From: CAVVYJ01 sp963752495
Lineage (GTDB): Bacteria; Pseudomonadota; Gammaproteobacteria; Burkholderiales; Methylophilaceae
DNA length: 64,000 nt
Assembly (NCBI GenBank): GCA_963752495.1
Contig: CAVVYJ010000002.1
Span: 434,001-498,000 of the forward strand
Direction of reading: 5' to 3'
The notes under the pieces were generated by a model. It was not told where the DNA came from and did not search any database. It saw only the letters and a list, made by a program, of their open reading frames with translations. The translations under genes were made by a program, and so were the position numbers. The stretch's first letter is position 1. The number at the start of each line of letters is the position of its first letter. Shown here one piece after another: positions 18,150 to 26,676 of this stretch.

Positions 18150-18994
18150 TTTGCTTGTATGGCTGCGATTTGATTTATTTCTAACATGATTTTTGGTAAT
18201 GGGGGAATGTTGGTATCGCGCTCTAAAAGCGTCGGAAACGTACCAAATAACTGGTAGGCTTCTTCCAGCAATTTCCAAACCGGGTCGATAATATCCTCGC
18301 CATGGGTATCTACCAACAAATCCGGAGCTTCTTGATAGTGCCCAGCTACATGGCTATATACAATGCGGTTTTTTGGGATTTGTCGTAAAAATGCATGTGC
18401 GTCAAAGTTAAAATTCACGCTATTTACGTAGATGTTGTTGATATCAAGATGCAGATTGCAATCTGCTTCGCATATTACTGCGTTCAAAAATTCGATTTCA
18501 CTCATGGTTGAAATTGGTGCAGCCACATAAAACGATGCATTTTCCACTGCAATTTTTTGCTCTAGGATATCTTGCGTTTGGCGGATGCGCTTTGCAACGT
18601 AATGCACAGCCTCTTCAGTAAAGGGGATTGGCAGTAAGTCATACAAATAGCCCGCTTTGCCGTTTTGAATGTCACTGCAATAACTTAAATGCTCGGTATA
18701 AAGCGGAATTTTGTGTACAGACAAAAACGTTTTAACTTGCTTGAGAAAGCTTATATTGAGCGGGTCTGGCCCGCCTAGCGAGAGGCACAATCCATGGCAA
18801 ACAATGGGGTAACGCTCAACAAACCAGGCTAAATCTTGAGCAGCCTTACCGCCTGCTTCTATCCAGTTTTCAGGCGCGATTTCTACAAAGTTGATATTTG
18901 AGATGGAGGGGTCTTGATAGAGGTTCTGGATTTGGGGTATCAGCTCCCGCTTCAACCCCAATCCAACGCCTTTTATGGCTTCTAGCGATGCCAT
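18143..18994 (-). CDS. hvfB: HvfB/BufB-like DUF692 MNIO enzyme (multinuclear non-haem iron oxidase)
   Basis: A 283-residue TIM-barrel enzyme of the DUF692 family. Characterised members use two or three iron ions and oxygen to convert Cys residues of a precursor peptide into oxazolone/thioamide or thiooxazole groups that bind copper. Candidate metal ligands are all present: His67 (CHGLCLSLG), His102 (TEHLSY), Glu151 (VENAS), Asp184 and Asn186 (LDINN), His215 and His219 (HVAGH), Asp229 and His231 (DTHGEDI), Glu258 (LERD). It begins 10 bases after the precursor gene and overlaps the partner gene. Function is inferred by family and context. Confidence 0.9.
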   Translation of the reverse strand: MASLEAIKGVGLGLKRELIPQIQNLYQDPSISNINFVEIAPENWIEAGGKAAQDLAWFVERYPIVCHGLCLSLGGPDPLNISFLKQVKTFLSVHKIPLYTEHLSYCSDIQNGKAGYLYDLLPIPFTEEAVHYVAKRIRQTQDILEQKIAVENASFYVAAPISTMSEIEFLNAVICEADCNLHLDINNIYVNSVNFNFDAHAFLRQIPKNRIVYSHVAGHYQEAPDLLVDTHGEDIIDPVWKLLEEAYQLFGTFPTLLERDTNIPPLPKIMLEINQIAAIQAKC

Positions 18995-19004
18995 TTATGA
19001 ACGA

Positions 19005-19397
19005 TTACTTCTTGTCTGCGTGACATGAACCTTCTTTGGCTTTTTCTGCTGAGCAGCTGCCTTCTTTAGCCTTATCAGCGCTACATGAACCCTCTTTACC
19101 TTTCATTTCTGCGCTGCACTTACCTTCATGTGCATTTTTCATTTCTGCGCTACATTTTCCTTCCGCGCTGCACTTACCTTCGGCTGCTTTTTTCTTGTTT
19201 GCGCCACATTTACCTGTGCCACACTTACCATCTTTCATTTTAGTATCTGCTTCAGCAACTTGATAGCCGCTTGAGAGTGATTTGATTGCAAATGGATTTT
19301 CGCTTGCTGCAAAGCTAGCAGTGCCGACGGATAATACAAATGCACCGCCTACAGCTAAAGCGATAGATTTTGCAGAAGATTTGTTCGTAACGTTCAT
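19005..19397 (-). CDS. hvfA: HvfA/bufferin-type RiPP copper-binding precursor peptide
   Basis: A 130-residue secreted precursor. Residues 1-30 are a Sec signal peptide (AVGGAFVLSVGTASFA, cleavage near ASFA-AS). A conserved leader-like stretch, NPFAIKSLSSGYQVAEAD, follows. The rest is Lys/Glu/Ala-rich with eight Cys at 59, 64, 76, 82, 94, 105, 115 and 125, set in DGKCG, TGKCG, three EGKCS, two EGSCS and one EGSCH. The EGKC-type blocks are the hallmark of precursors modified by MNIO enzymes. The last three blocks have Ser for Lys. An AAAGGA site precedes the ATG; a possible own promoter (TATATT) lies in the 48 bases upstream. It probably buffers copper or related metals in the periplasm. Confidence 0.9.
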   Translation of the reverse strand: MNVTNKSSAKSIALAVGGAFVLSVGTASFAASENPFAIKSLSSGYQVAEADTKMKDGKCGTGKCGANKKKAAEGKCSAEGKCSAEMKNAHEGKCSAEMKGKEGSCSADKAKEGSCSAEKAKEGSCHADKK

Positions 19398-19445
19398 ATT
19401 TTTTCCTTTAGTAAAAAATTAAAGATTGCTCAATATATACGTAGG

Positions 19446-19697
19446 CTAATCAATGACAGATTCAATAGATTTTGCAATACGTGCTTTTGTTTCAGATGGC
19501 ATCGTGATGTTCGTGTCGTTTTCAACATTTTCGTTTATGCGCTTTAAAGCAACGCGCAAGATATTTAATTGTTGACCAAAACGCCTACAGGCTTCACATA
19601 TAAAAGTATGAAAACGTAGCGATAACCGCTCTCCCAGAGATAACCTGCGATCCAATGATTTTGAAATAAGCTGGCTAGCTTGTTTGCAATCTATCAT
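19446..19697 (-). CDS. Zinc-finger anti-sigma factor (ZAS type)
   Basis: An 83-residue cytoplasmic protein with Cys4 near the start and the pattern His30-x3-Cys34-x2-Cys37 (HTFICEAC), the zinc anti-sigma motif of the RsrA/ChrR group. No transmembrane segment is present, so it is a soluble sensor of metals, thiols or oxidants rather than an envelope-anchored one. I chose ATG 19697 over the TTG at 19703 because AGGGAG lies seven bases ahead of the ATG. It follows the sigma factor by 16 bases and precedes the precursor peptide by 48. Confidence 0.82.
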   Translation of the reverse strand: MIDCKQASQLISKSLDRRLSLGERLSLRFHTFICEACRRFGQQLNILRVALKRINENVENDTNITMPSETKARIAKSIESVID

Positions 19698-19713
19698 ATT
19701 CAAGCTCCCTTTC

Positions 19714-20265
19714 TCAGTTCGTTAACCAATTGATTTCTAGACACTTTCTGATTCCCATCCGGGCTCTGTACAACATCACCCAAGCATTGGTCGTGGTGAT
19801 ACTCAGTTCCTTACAAATTTCTTCGTTGTCAGTATCGTGTACATCGCGCATTAAAAATAAGCTGGCTAATTTTTTGGGAAGTTTGTCCACGCAGTTTTGC
19901 AAAACACTTAAAAATTGTTTTTGCTCCAGTGCACTATCGGGCATCTCCCATGCCTGCGGGGCATCTACCCAATGACCTGTTTCATCAAAAAAATCATCCA
20001 TATTGGCATCTTCGTCACTCATCAGGTCGGAAGCTGCAATCTCACGTACACTTTTACGCATTACATCAATGATCTTGTGTTTTAAAATGCCGGTAAGCCA
20101 TGTTCTTGGGCTGGATTGCTCAGCAAAGTTAGGATTTTTTATGGCAGCGATAAAAGTTTCTTGCACGACATCTTCAGCCTGATGCGGGTCGCGCAACCGC
20201 GCCAGTGCAAAACGATACAAATAATCGCTATGTTCGTTTAACCAGTCATGTGCATTTGTTGTCAT
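19714..20265 (-). CDS. ECF-type RNA polymerase sigma factor
   Basis: A 183-residue extracytoplasmic-function sigma factor. Region 2 (YLYRFALARLRDPHQAEDVVQETFIAAI) binds the -10 element and core polymerase; region 4 (LFLMRDVHDTDNEEICKELS, then AWVMLYRARMGIRKCLE) binds the -35. Between them is an acidic linker (DEDANMDDFFDE). The start at 20265 overlaps the DUF1841 stop as ATGA, so translation is coupled to the upstream gene. Its partner anti-sigma factor and the three RiPP genes follow on the same strand, making them its likely targets. The trigger is probably metal or oxidative stress; this is inference. Confidence 0.92.
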   Translation of the reverse strand: MTTNAHDWLNEHSDYLYRFALARLRDPHQAEDVVQETFIAAIKNPNFAEQSSPRTWLTGILKHKIIDVMRKSVREIAASDLMSDEDANMDDFFDETGHWVDAPQAWEMPDSALEQKQFLSVLQNCVDKLPKKLASLFLMRDVHDTDNEEICKELSITTTNAWVMLYRARMGIRKCLEINWLTN

Positions 20266-20702
20266 TGTTGTGCCACCTTTTGTTGCAGCAATTGTAGATA
20301 ATGCGCTGCGTCTAGTCCAGCGTTGTTGCGTTGTGCCAGCCAGATGGTTTCTGCCAAACATTCCAAGATGTCATGCTGAGCGGCATGTTCTTGTTGATGC
20401 TTGAGCGTTAATTGACCATAAATGTCAGCAATACCTATTGGTTGATTAATACTTATTTGTTCGAGGATAGAAAGGTGCAAGCTCATATGCAGAAATGGGT
20501 TGGTTTCGCCAAACTCGGGAAAATACTCCTGTTGTTTGAAGTGGTCAGGCTTGTCTAGTATGGCGTGATACTCTGGGTGCAAATGTATTACGCCTAACCC
20601 AATTTTTTCCAGACTAGTGAGGGGCGATTTTTTTTTAAATTTAGCCCAGGTATCAAAAAAGAAATCGCGCACTTCATTGCGAGATGGATTAAATAAACTC
20701 AT
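20262..20702 (-). CDS. DUF1841 protein
   Basis: A 146-residue soluble protein recognised as DUF1841: FNPSRNEVRDFFFDTWAKF at the start, HPEYHAILDKPDHF, and FLHMSLHLSILEQISINQP in the middle with several His. The His pattern invites a metal-binding guess, but the family has no known function. It is often found near nth in betaproteobacteria. Both ends overlap neighbours as ATGA, with the FIST gene upstream and the sigma factor downstream. Confidence 0.8.
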   Translation of the reverse strand: MSLFNPSRNEVRDFFFDTWAKFKKKSPLTSLEKIGLGVIHLHPEYHAILDKPDHFKQQEYFPEFGETNPFLHMSLHLSILEQISINQPIGIADIYGQLTLKHQQEHAAQHDILECLAETIWLAQRNNAGLDAAHYLQLLQQKVAQQ

Positions 20703-21793
20703 GGCATCTGCTCGCGAGAGAATAATGCAAGCACCGCAGAATATTGCAGTAACTCATTTACCCCTTGAATTGGCGCAATTTCCCCATTACCGTAAAATCC
20801 GATAATGGGTAGTTTGGGAAATAATGTTTTGAGTAGCGCTAAATCTTGGTCGGTATTGTTATAAAAGTAAGGGCCTCGACCTAAGCAAGAAAACAATAGC
20901 GCAAAAGCTGGCTCTGTACTAAGTTGTTGTTTTAGCATGCTTGCTGTTTTTACGATATCAATTTGCGCAGCATCAACCTCACGTACAGCCCAACTCAGCC
21001 AATCACCCACTTGCAATGCCTTGGTGAGCGTCACAGATGCATTTTCATCATTACCCGTGATAATTGACGCGATGTTATATTCACCACGCTCAAGCTGGCT
21101 AGATTTGCTTGCAACCATAGCGATGAGCTGGTGGTAGGGTAATGACTTATCGCCTTTATGATGTTTGAACCATGCGGATGACAGACTGGAAAGTGCGTCG
21201 GTATTGCCGATTGAGATGACGTCATGGCCTTTTGTCTTGGTGATTTTGCGGGGGCTGGAAATGCTTTTTAACCCGTGAGAGGCAGCAACCGCCACCTGAG
21301 CATTATTTATCACGAGCTCACAGTAGCCTTGTGTCGCACCTTTGCCATTTTGCCATACCGAGAACGGACCATGACCTGTGGCATCGCCAGAAACTCCGCC
21401 AAATCTTATTCCTGGCTTATTTAGCCATGTGCTATTAATTGCATTTGGCGCAGCAAGGGTAAGTATGGGTAGTGCTCTAGCGTTCTCTCCTAGCACCGCC
21501 AGATTTACTTCCCCGCTAAATACCATGGCAGCCGCTGCCGGGCTGTCTAACACCCAATCTTCTTCTGTAAAAATGCCTGTAGCTGAGCAACCAATAATTT
21601 GCGTGCAGCTTGCCGCGATGGCTGCAGCTTTAATGGCTGAATGTGGATCAGCTGCAAATTCGGAAGTTAAAAATAACAACACGCTCGTTGGCGATTGAAT
21701 ATCCGCCTTTGCCATGGCAGCATGAACAGCCTGTGCTGCAAGCTCAGGTTTGGCGGTTTTCCCTGTGACTAAGCCTGTAGCTACCTTAATCAA
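20699..21793 (-). CDS. FIST-domain signal protein
   Basis: A 364-residue protein made of the FIST N domain (about 35-230) and FIST C domain (about 240-350, ending GFYGNGEIAPI). FIST domains are thought to bind small ligands such as amino acids and often precede signalling enzymes; here the domain stands alone. Recognisable pieces are ADPHSAIKAAAIAASCTQIIGCSATGIFTEE and RGPYFYN. The first codon appears to be TTG, overlapping the end of nth by eight bases, with a GGTGA stretch as weak ribosome site. Its stop overlaps the DUF1841 start as ATGA. Confidence 0.83.
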   Translation of the reverse strand: MIKVATGLVTGKTAKPELAAQAVHAAMAKADIQSPTSVLLFLTSEFAADPHSAIKAAAIAASCTQIIGCSATGIFTEEDWVLDSPAAAAMVFSGEVNLAVLGENARALPILTLAAPNAINSTWLNKPGIRFGGVSGDATGHGPFSVWQNGKGATQGYCELVINNAQVAVAASHGLKSISSPRKITKTKGHDVISIGNTDALSSLSSAWFKHHKGDKSLPYHQLIAMVASKSSQLERGEYNIASIITGNDENASVTLTKALQVGDWLSWAVREVDAAQIDIVKTASMLKQQLSTEPAFALLFSCLGRGPYFYNNTDQDLALLKTLFPKLPIIGFYGNGEIAPIQGVNELLQYSAVLALFSREQMP

Positions 21794-22481
21794 GTTTCAC
21801 CAGCCATCTCTTTTCTGCCATAGCCTCACCGGCCATTAAATGTGGTTTTGGAATCACCTTATGTGCATATTCGCATAAATCCACAATGCAACACTCCCCA
21901 CATTTTGGATTTCGCGCAGTGCAGGTATAGCGACCATGCAGAATCAGCAAGTGATGCGCATCCTGCATAAACACTTTGGGAATAGTTTTAAGATATTTTT
22001 GCTCAACGGCAAGCACGTTTTTGCCAGTTGCGAGTTTTGTGCGGTTGCCCAGCCTGAATAAATGCGTATCCACGGCTATTGTAGGCTGCCCAAAAGCCGT
22101 ATTTAGGATGACATTCGCTGTTTTACGCCCCACGCCCGGAAGCGCCTCAAGAGCCGCTCTGGTGTTGGGTACTAGGCTATTGTGCTGATTAATGAGCATT
22201 TCACAGCAGGCCATGATGTTTTTGGCTTTGGCATGGTATAAACCAATTGTTTTGATGAAACCTTCCAGACCTTCTATGCCTAAATTAACAATCGCTTGCG
22301 GCGTATTTGCTACTTTGAACAGTCTGCGTGTGGCAATATTCACGCCCTTATCCGTGGCTTGCGCGGATAAAATTACTGCAATCAGTAACTCAAATGTGCT
22401 GCTGTATTCTAGTTCGGTCGTTGGGTGCGGAATGGCAATACTTAAACGCTTAAAAATTTCAAAGCGCTTTTCCGCGTTCAT
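21786..22481 (-). CDS. nth: Endonuclease III
   Basis: A bifunctional DNA glycosylase/AP lyase that removes oxidised pyrimidines. The 231 residues include the helix-hairpin-helix LPGVGRKTANVIL with catalytic Lys120, Asp138 in AVDTHLFR, and the four iron-sulfur Cys at 187, 194, 197 and 203 (E. coli numbering is the same). The protein is about 20 residues longer at the C-terminus than E. coli Nth. It lies 19 bases after rsxE, the same rsx-nth order as in E. coli. Confidence 0.97.
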   Translation of the reverse strand: MNAEKRFEIFKRLSIAIPHPTTELEYSSTFELLIAVILSAQATDKGVNIATRRLFKVANTPQAIVNLGIEGLEGFIKTIGLYHAKAKNIMACCEMLINQHNSLVPNTRAALEALPGVGRKTANVILNTAFGQPTIAVDTHLFRLGNRTKLATGKNVLAVEQKYLKTIPKVFMQDAHHLLILHGRYTCTARNPKCGECCIVDLCEYAHKVIPKPHLMAGEAMAEKRWLVKLD

Positions 22482-22500
22482 TAGATTCTTTCGCTAGACT

Positions 22501-23178
22501 TTAGTGCGCAGGTTTTAGCGAACCGCTAGCGCTTGGCGTTTCGTTAGCTTTGCGTTGGCCCGCCCAGTTTCGGATTGCAATCAAGCAAGCCAAACCCAAG
22601 AAAGCCCCGGGCGGCAAAATAGCCAGTAAAAAGCCGTGGTAGTCTGGAATCACGGTGATAACAAAGTGCTTGAAATTAGGGCCGAAGGCTAAATCTAAGC
22701 CGGAAAAAAGCGTACCTTTACCTACAGTCTCACGAATGCCGCCTAATAACCCAAGTACAAGCGTTAAGCCAATGCCCATCATGAACCCATCAAAGATAGC
22801 AGGTGCGGGTTCGTTTTTCGCGGCAAAAGATTCCACGCGTGCAAGGACGATACAGTTCACCACAATAAGTGGGATAAAAATACCGAGAACTTTATGCAAA
22901 GGCTCAGCAAAGCCGTGAATGGTTAAATCAATTACGGTGACTAGCGCGGCGATGACCAAAATAAATACTGGCACGCGAATTTCTGCGGGCACAAATTTAC
23001 GCACGGGTGATATCGAGCCATTGGCTGCAGCCATTACCAGCGCAGTTGCCAGGCCTAAGCTCACGCCATTAACGACGGATGTAGTGACAGCCAGCGTCGG
23101 ACATAACCCCAATAGTTGTACTACGCCAGGGTTCTGCTTCCATAAGCCATTTTCGGCAATTTCTTTATATTGATTCAC
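22501..23178 (-). CDS. rsxE: Electron transport complex subunit RsxE/RnfE
   Basis: A 225-residue inner-membrane subunit with about six helices, homologous to NqrD. Cys26 (LLGLCPTLAV) and Cys108 (IVVNCIVLARVES) are the positions that, with matching Cys in RsxA, hold the membrane-embedded [2Fe-2S] centre in characterised complexes. The C-terminal tail (QRKANETPSASGSLKPAH) is hydrophilic. The gene follows rsxG by 11 bases. In the known complex, electrons pass between ferredoxin, NADH and SoxR-type acceptors with coupled ion movement. Confidence 0.95.
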   Translation of the reverse strand: MNQYKEIAENGLWKQNPGVVQLLGLCPTLAVTTSVVNGVSLGLATALVMAAANGSISPVRKFVPAEIRVPVFILVIAALVTVIDLTIHGFAEPLHKVLGIFIPLIVVNCIVLARVESFAAKNEPAPAIFDGFMMGIGLTLVLGLLGGIRETVGKGTLFSGLDLAFGPNFKHFVITVIPDYHGFLLAILPPGAFLGLACLIAIRNWAGQRKANETPSASGSLKPAH

Positions 23179-23189
23179 AATTATTATCC

Positions 23190-23810
23190 TTACTTAAATA
23201 AGGCTTCCTTATTTTCTGCAAAATATTGTAGCGCTTTGTGCACTGCCTTGACCACTGCGCGAGGCGTAATAGTGGCGCCTGCCATGTAGTCAAACTGACC
23301 ACCATCCTTCTTTACCAGCCATTTTTTATCTGCTGTCTTTTCGAGCGATTCACCGTCAAAAAGTTTAATCCATTTATTTTTTGCAATATCGATATAATCG
23401 CCCAAACCTGGTGTTTCTTTGTGGGCAAGCACGCGCACACCGGCAATGCTGCCATCATATTTAATCGCAATCAGCAGCTTGATGTCGCCTGCGTATCCAT
23501 CATGCGCGACCGCCTCTAAAATGACAGCAGTGGGTTCATTGTTAATGCGTGCACGATTAGCAATAATAGGCAGCTTGTTACCTAAAAGTATATTTGGGGC
23601 GATACTGACCGTATCTTTGAGCAGGTCATTGTTGTGCATGCTTTCAGGTACGATTTGGCGAAAAAGTGCCATACGTGCCTCAGCCTCACTCTTTTCAATG
23701 GGCACTTTAGTCACATTGAATACATAAGCCAGTAAAGAGGTGAAAACCAGTGCAAATGCAATCAGCGTCATTGCTGTTTTGCCAGCGTGTTTGAGTATAG
23801 TTTCAGGCAT
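23190..23810 (-). CDS. rsxG: Electron transport complex subunit RsxG/RnfG
   Basis: A 206-residue protein with one N-terminal transmembrane helix (about 12-32) and a periplasmic FMN-binding domain. The FMN attachment motif DYMAGATITPRAV places the flavinylated Thr at 180; ApbE would attach FMN covalently. HKETPGLGDYID is the second conserved element. It lies 17 bases after rsxD and 11 before rsxE. Confidence 0.95.
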   Translation of the reverse strand: MPETILKHAGKTAMTLIAFALVFTSLLAYVFNVTKVPIEKSEAEARMALFRQIVPESMHNNDLLKDTVSIAPNILLGNKLPIIANRARINNEPTAVILEAVAHDGYAGDIKLLIAIKYDGSIAGVRVLAHKETPGLGDYIDIAKNKWIKLFDGESLEKTADKKWLVKKDGGQFDYMAGATITPRAVVKAVHKALQYFAENKEALFK

Positions 23811-23827
23811 GTTATTTACGGCGGCCG

Positions 23828-24848
23828 TTATTTTTCATGGCCAAAAACCCGAGGTTGTGTATGCGCATCAATGAGGGGCACACAAATGTTCATAAAAATT
23901 ACCGCAAAGGCAACGCCATCTGGATAGCCGCCATACACGCGGATTAAATAGGTAATAATGCCAACGCCAGCCGCAAAATATAGTTTGCCTTTTGGTGTGG
24001 TTGGACCGCTCACGGGGTCGGTGATAATAAAAAATGCGGCAAGCAGACTTGCGCCACTAAATAAGTGAAATAGCGGGTTAGCAAAGTGTGCAGGATTCAC
24101 TAGCCAAAATATTCCGGAAATAAGTGCCAACGCGCCCAAAAAGGCGGTAGGCAGATGCCATGTAATGATTTTTTGCTGCAACAAGTAAATTCCGCCTAAT
24201 AAATAGGCAGCGGTTACGTACTCGCCACCCTTGCCACCAAGTGCACCAAATAAGGGTGCTTGGGTAATGCTGGCAACGTCATGCTTTAACGTGAGCTGAG
24301 TTTTTAGGTAATCCAATGGTGTTGCAGAAGTGACGGCATCAATATTGATTTGCGATCGGCAACAGACCACCAAAAATGTAATGCAATTGGTCTGCAAAGC
24401 TGAGTTTGTATTGCGCTAGCTGTAAGGCTGCAGGCCATTTTGTCATGAGTACAGGGAACGAGATCAGCAATACTGCATAACCAATCATAGCGGGATTGAA
24501 TGGGTTGTAGCCTAAACCACCGTAAATTTGTTTGGCAAACACAATCGCGAACAAAGTTCCTACAACAATCAGCCACCAAGGGGCTAGCGGCGGAATAGCA
24601 AGTGCAAGCAACCATGCAGTAACGATGGCACTAAAATCCATTAAAAAGGGTTTAATAGGGCGCCGGCGAACTTTAAGCATTACAGCCTCAGCAGCCAATG
24701 CTGTGGCTGTTGCTAGAGCAATTGTCACAAGAATGCCGCCGCCAAACACCCACACGTATGCGGCAATGCCTGGCACTAGCGCTAGCAATACTTTGAACAT
24801 AATTGCACCGACGCTCGGGGCTTCAGAAATATAAGGTGAGCGGTTCAC
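23828..24848 (-). CDS. rsxD: Electron transport complex subunit RsxD/RnfD (frameshift near 24355)
   Basis: An integral membrane subunit homologous to NqrB. It starts at a GTG (24848) just past the rsxC stop (TAATGTG), giving NRSPYISEAPSVG. The first frame carries helices up to QLHYIFGGLLP and soon stops. The C-terminal part, with the flavinylation motif DAVTSATPLDYLKT and the rest of the helices, is in another frame to 23828. One surplus base near 24355 explains both, giving 339 residues, the normal length. The other five subunits are intact, so sequence error is the best reading. Confidence 0.92.
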
Positions 24849-24849
24849 A

Positions 24850-26676
24850 TTAATCCTCTTTTTTTGCTGCCTCTGCGGCAGCTTTTGCAGCTTTGGCTTT
24901 CGCGATTGCAGCAGCGATTTTAGCCTGTTTTTCTTTGTTAGCAGCTTCTTCATCCGTCGCAATTCCAACGCTGGCGCGACGCGCATCGATTTCTGCGATT
25001 TCTGCTTTTACTGTTGCAGAAGTTGCTGCAACATTTTTTGGCACTTCTCCCGTTATGGCTGCGGCTACTTTAGCTGCTTTTGCGCGTTCGATGGCTGCAG
25101 CAATGGCTGCCTGTTTGGCTGCCTTTGCTGTATCATCTGTTGCTGCGGGTGCATTTGCGGCATTGCCAGAACCCGCATGGATATTGGCCTGTGGCGCGTT
25201 ATTTTCTGAAGTTGTTTTTGTACTTTCAGATTTTGCACCTTGCGCCCGCTCGGCATGTTTTGCTGCGCGCTCCAGTTTTTCGCGCTCAATGCGTGCCAGG
25301 CGAGCATCATTGCGCTCACGTGCAATATTTGCAGCTTCTTTAGCTTTGTCTGCAGCAATAATCTCACTTTTTGCGTATCGGTAATATTGCACAAGTGGAA
25401 TGTTGCTAGGGCACACATAAGAGCAAGCGCCACATTCAATGCAATCGAACAATTTATAATCACGTGCTTTCTCAAAATTATCGGCTTTGGCAAACCAGTA
25501 TAGATCTTGTGGTTGCAGGCTCACAGGACATGCATCTGCGCAGCGCGCACAGCGAATACATGGCATAGGCGGTGGCGGTGGGGCGAATAAATTGGGCGAC
25601 GCCGCAATAATGCAATTGGCGGCCTTGGTAATCGGCACATCGCTACTCGGCAAATCAAAACCCATCATCGGGCCACCCATGATGTAATGCGTGGTCTCTG
25701 GCTTGGCGCCGCCTGCTGCAGCAACCAAGTGCGCCAGTGGTGTGCCAAATAATACTTCAAAATTCTGCGGTTTTTGTACATTGCCTGTCATAGAAACGAT
25801 GCGACTTAAGCTTGGTTCACCAAATTCAAAATAGCGGTAGAGTGCGAGCACAGTGGCTACGTTAAACACTTGTACGCCTGCCTCAGTGGTGCGCTTGTCA
25901 AATGGAATTTCCCGGCCGAGCACTAAATGTACCAAGCGTCGCGCATCGCCACTGGGGTAGAGTGTAGGCACAACGATGACTTGCATTTGCGTATTCGCAG
26001 TTGCAGATTGCATGGCTGCGGCTGCCTCTGGTTTATTGTCCTCAATGCCGATAATGACTTTTTCCGCGCCAAGCAAGTATTGGGCAACTTCAATGCCTTT
26101 GACGATTTGCTCGGCACGCTCGCGCATCAGCATGTCATCGCATGTGATGTAGGGCTCGCACTCAGCGCCGTTGATGACTAATGTATGTATGCCTGGCTTG
26201 CAACCAACGCGAAATTTGATATGTGTCGGAAAGGTTGCGCCGCCCAGACCAACAATGCCAGAGAGTCTTAGGGACTCTATCAGTGTTTTACAATCTGTAT
26301 TGCGCCAATCTTGTGGTTTGCGTTCAGTCCAAGCATCTTTGCCATCGGGTGTGATGGTGATGCAATGGTCTGGCAAGCCAGACGGATGCGGAATAATGGC
26401 CTCACCAATAGCAGAAATGGTGCCAGAAGTGGTTGCGTGAATGGCTGCAGATAAGGTGCCTTCGGCCTCGGCGATAAGCTGACCTTTGAGTACTTTGTCA
26501 CCGATATTTACTTTGATTTTGGGAATATTGCCGACGTGCTGACGCAATGGCAGTACGATTTTTTCAGGCAACGGTAACTGAGCAATCGGCAGTTGTGTCG
26601 ATTGCTTTTTGTTCTCTGGCGGGTGCACGCCACCGTGGAACTTGAAGACTTTAGCAAAATTAACGAGCGCGTTCAT
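24850..26676 (-). CDS. rsxC: Electron transport complex subunit RsxC/RnfC
   Basis: The 608-residue peripheral subunit that carries NADH- and FMN-binding sites and two [4Fe-4S] clusters (CIRCARCADACPVSL and CIECGACSYVCPSNI, about residues 370-425). The NAD-binding GLGGATFPTHIKF region precedes. After residue 440 comes a long Ala/Lys/Glu-rich tail with AAIAAAIERAKAAKV-type repeats, as in enterobacterial RsxC, of unknown use. The ATG at 26676 overlaps the rsxB stop as ATGA; an upstream extension of 16 residues is not needed. Dense reverse-strand open frames across the tail are artefacts of its composition. Confidence 0.95.
   Translation of the reverse strand: MNALVNFAKVFKFHGGVHPPENKKQSTQLPIAQLPLPEKIVLPLRQHVGNIPKIKVNIGDKVLKGQLIAEAEGTLSAAIHATTSGTISAIGEAIIPHPSGLPDHCITITPDGKDAWTERKPQDWRNTDCKTLIESLRLSGIVGLGGATFPTHIKFRVGCKPGIHTLVINGAECEPYITCDDMLMRERAEQIVKGIEVAQYLLGAEKVIIGIEDNKPEAAAAMQSATANTQMQVIVVPTLYPSGDARRLVHLVLGREIPFDKRTTEAGVQVFNVATVLALYRYFEFGEPSLSRIVSMTGNVQKPQNFEVLFGTPLAHLVAAAGGAKPETTHYIMGGPMMGFDLPSSDVPITKAANCIIAASPNLFAPPPPPMPCIRCARCADACPVSLQPQDLYWFAKADNFEKARDYKLFDCIECGACSYVCPSNIPLVQYYRYAKSEIIAADKAKEAANIARERNDARLARIEREKLERAAKHAERAQGAKSESTKTTSENNAPQANIHAGSGNAANAPAATDDTAKAAKQAAIAAAIERAKAAKVAAAITGEVPKNVAATSATVKAEIAEIDARRASVGIATDEEAANKEKQAKIAAAIAKAKAAKAAAEAAKKED
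25173..25188. repeat. 16-base word CCGCATGGATATTGGC, copy 1 of 3
   Basis: Exact copy inside the tail-coding part of rsxC. Here it reads, on the coding strand, as Ala-Asn-Ile-His-Ala, the same residues as in the roxA copy. Confidence 0.65.

Noticed and set aside
24893..26501. Long open frames on the strand opposite rsxC
   Set aside because: They arise from the Ala/Lys-rich codon pattern of rsxC, lack ribosome sites and resemble no family.
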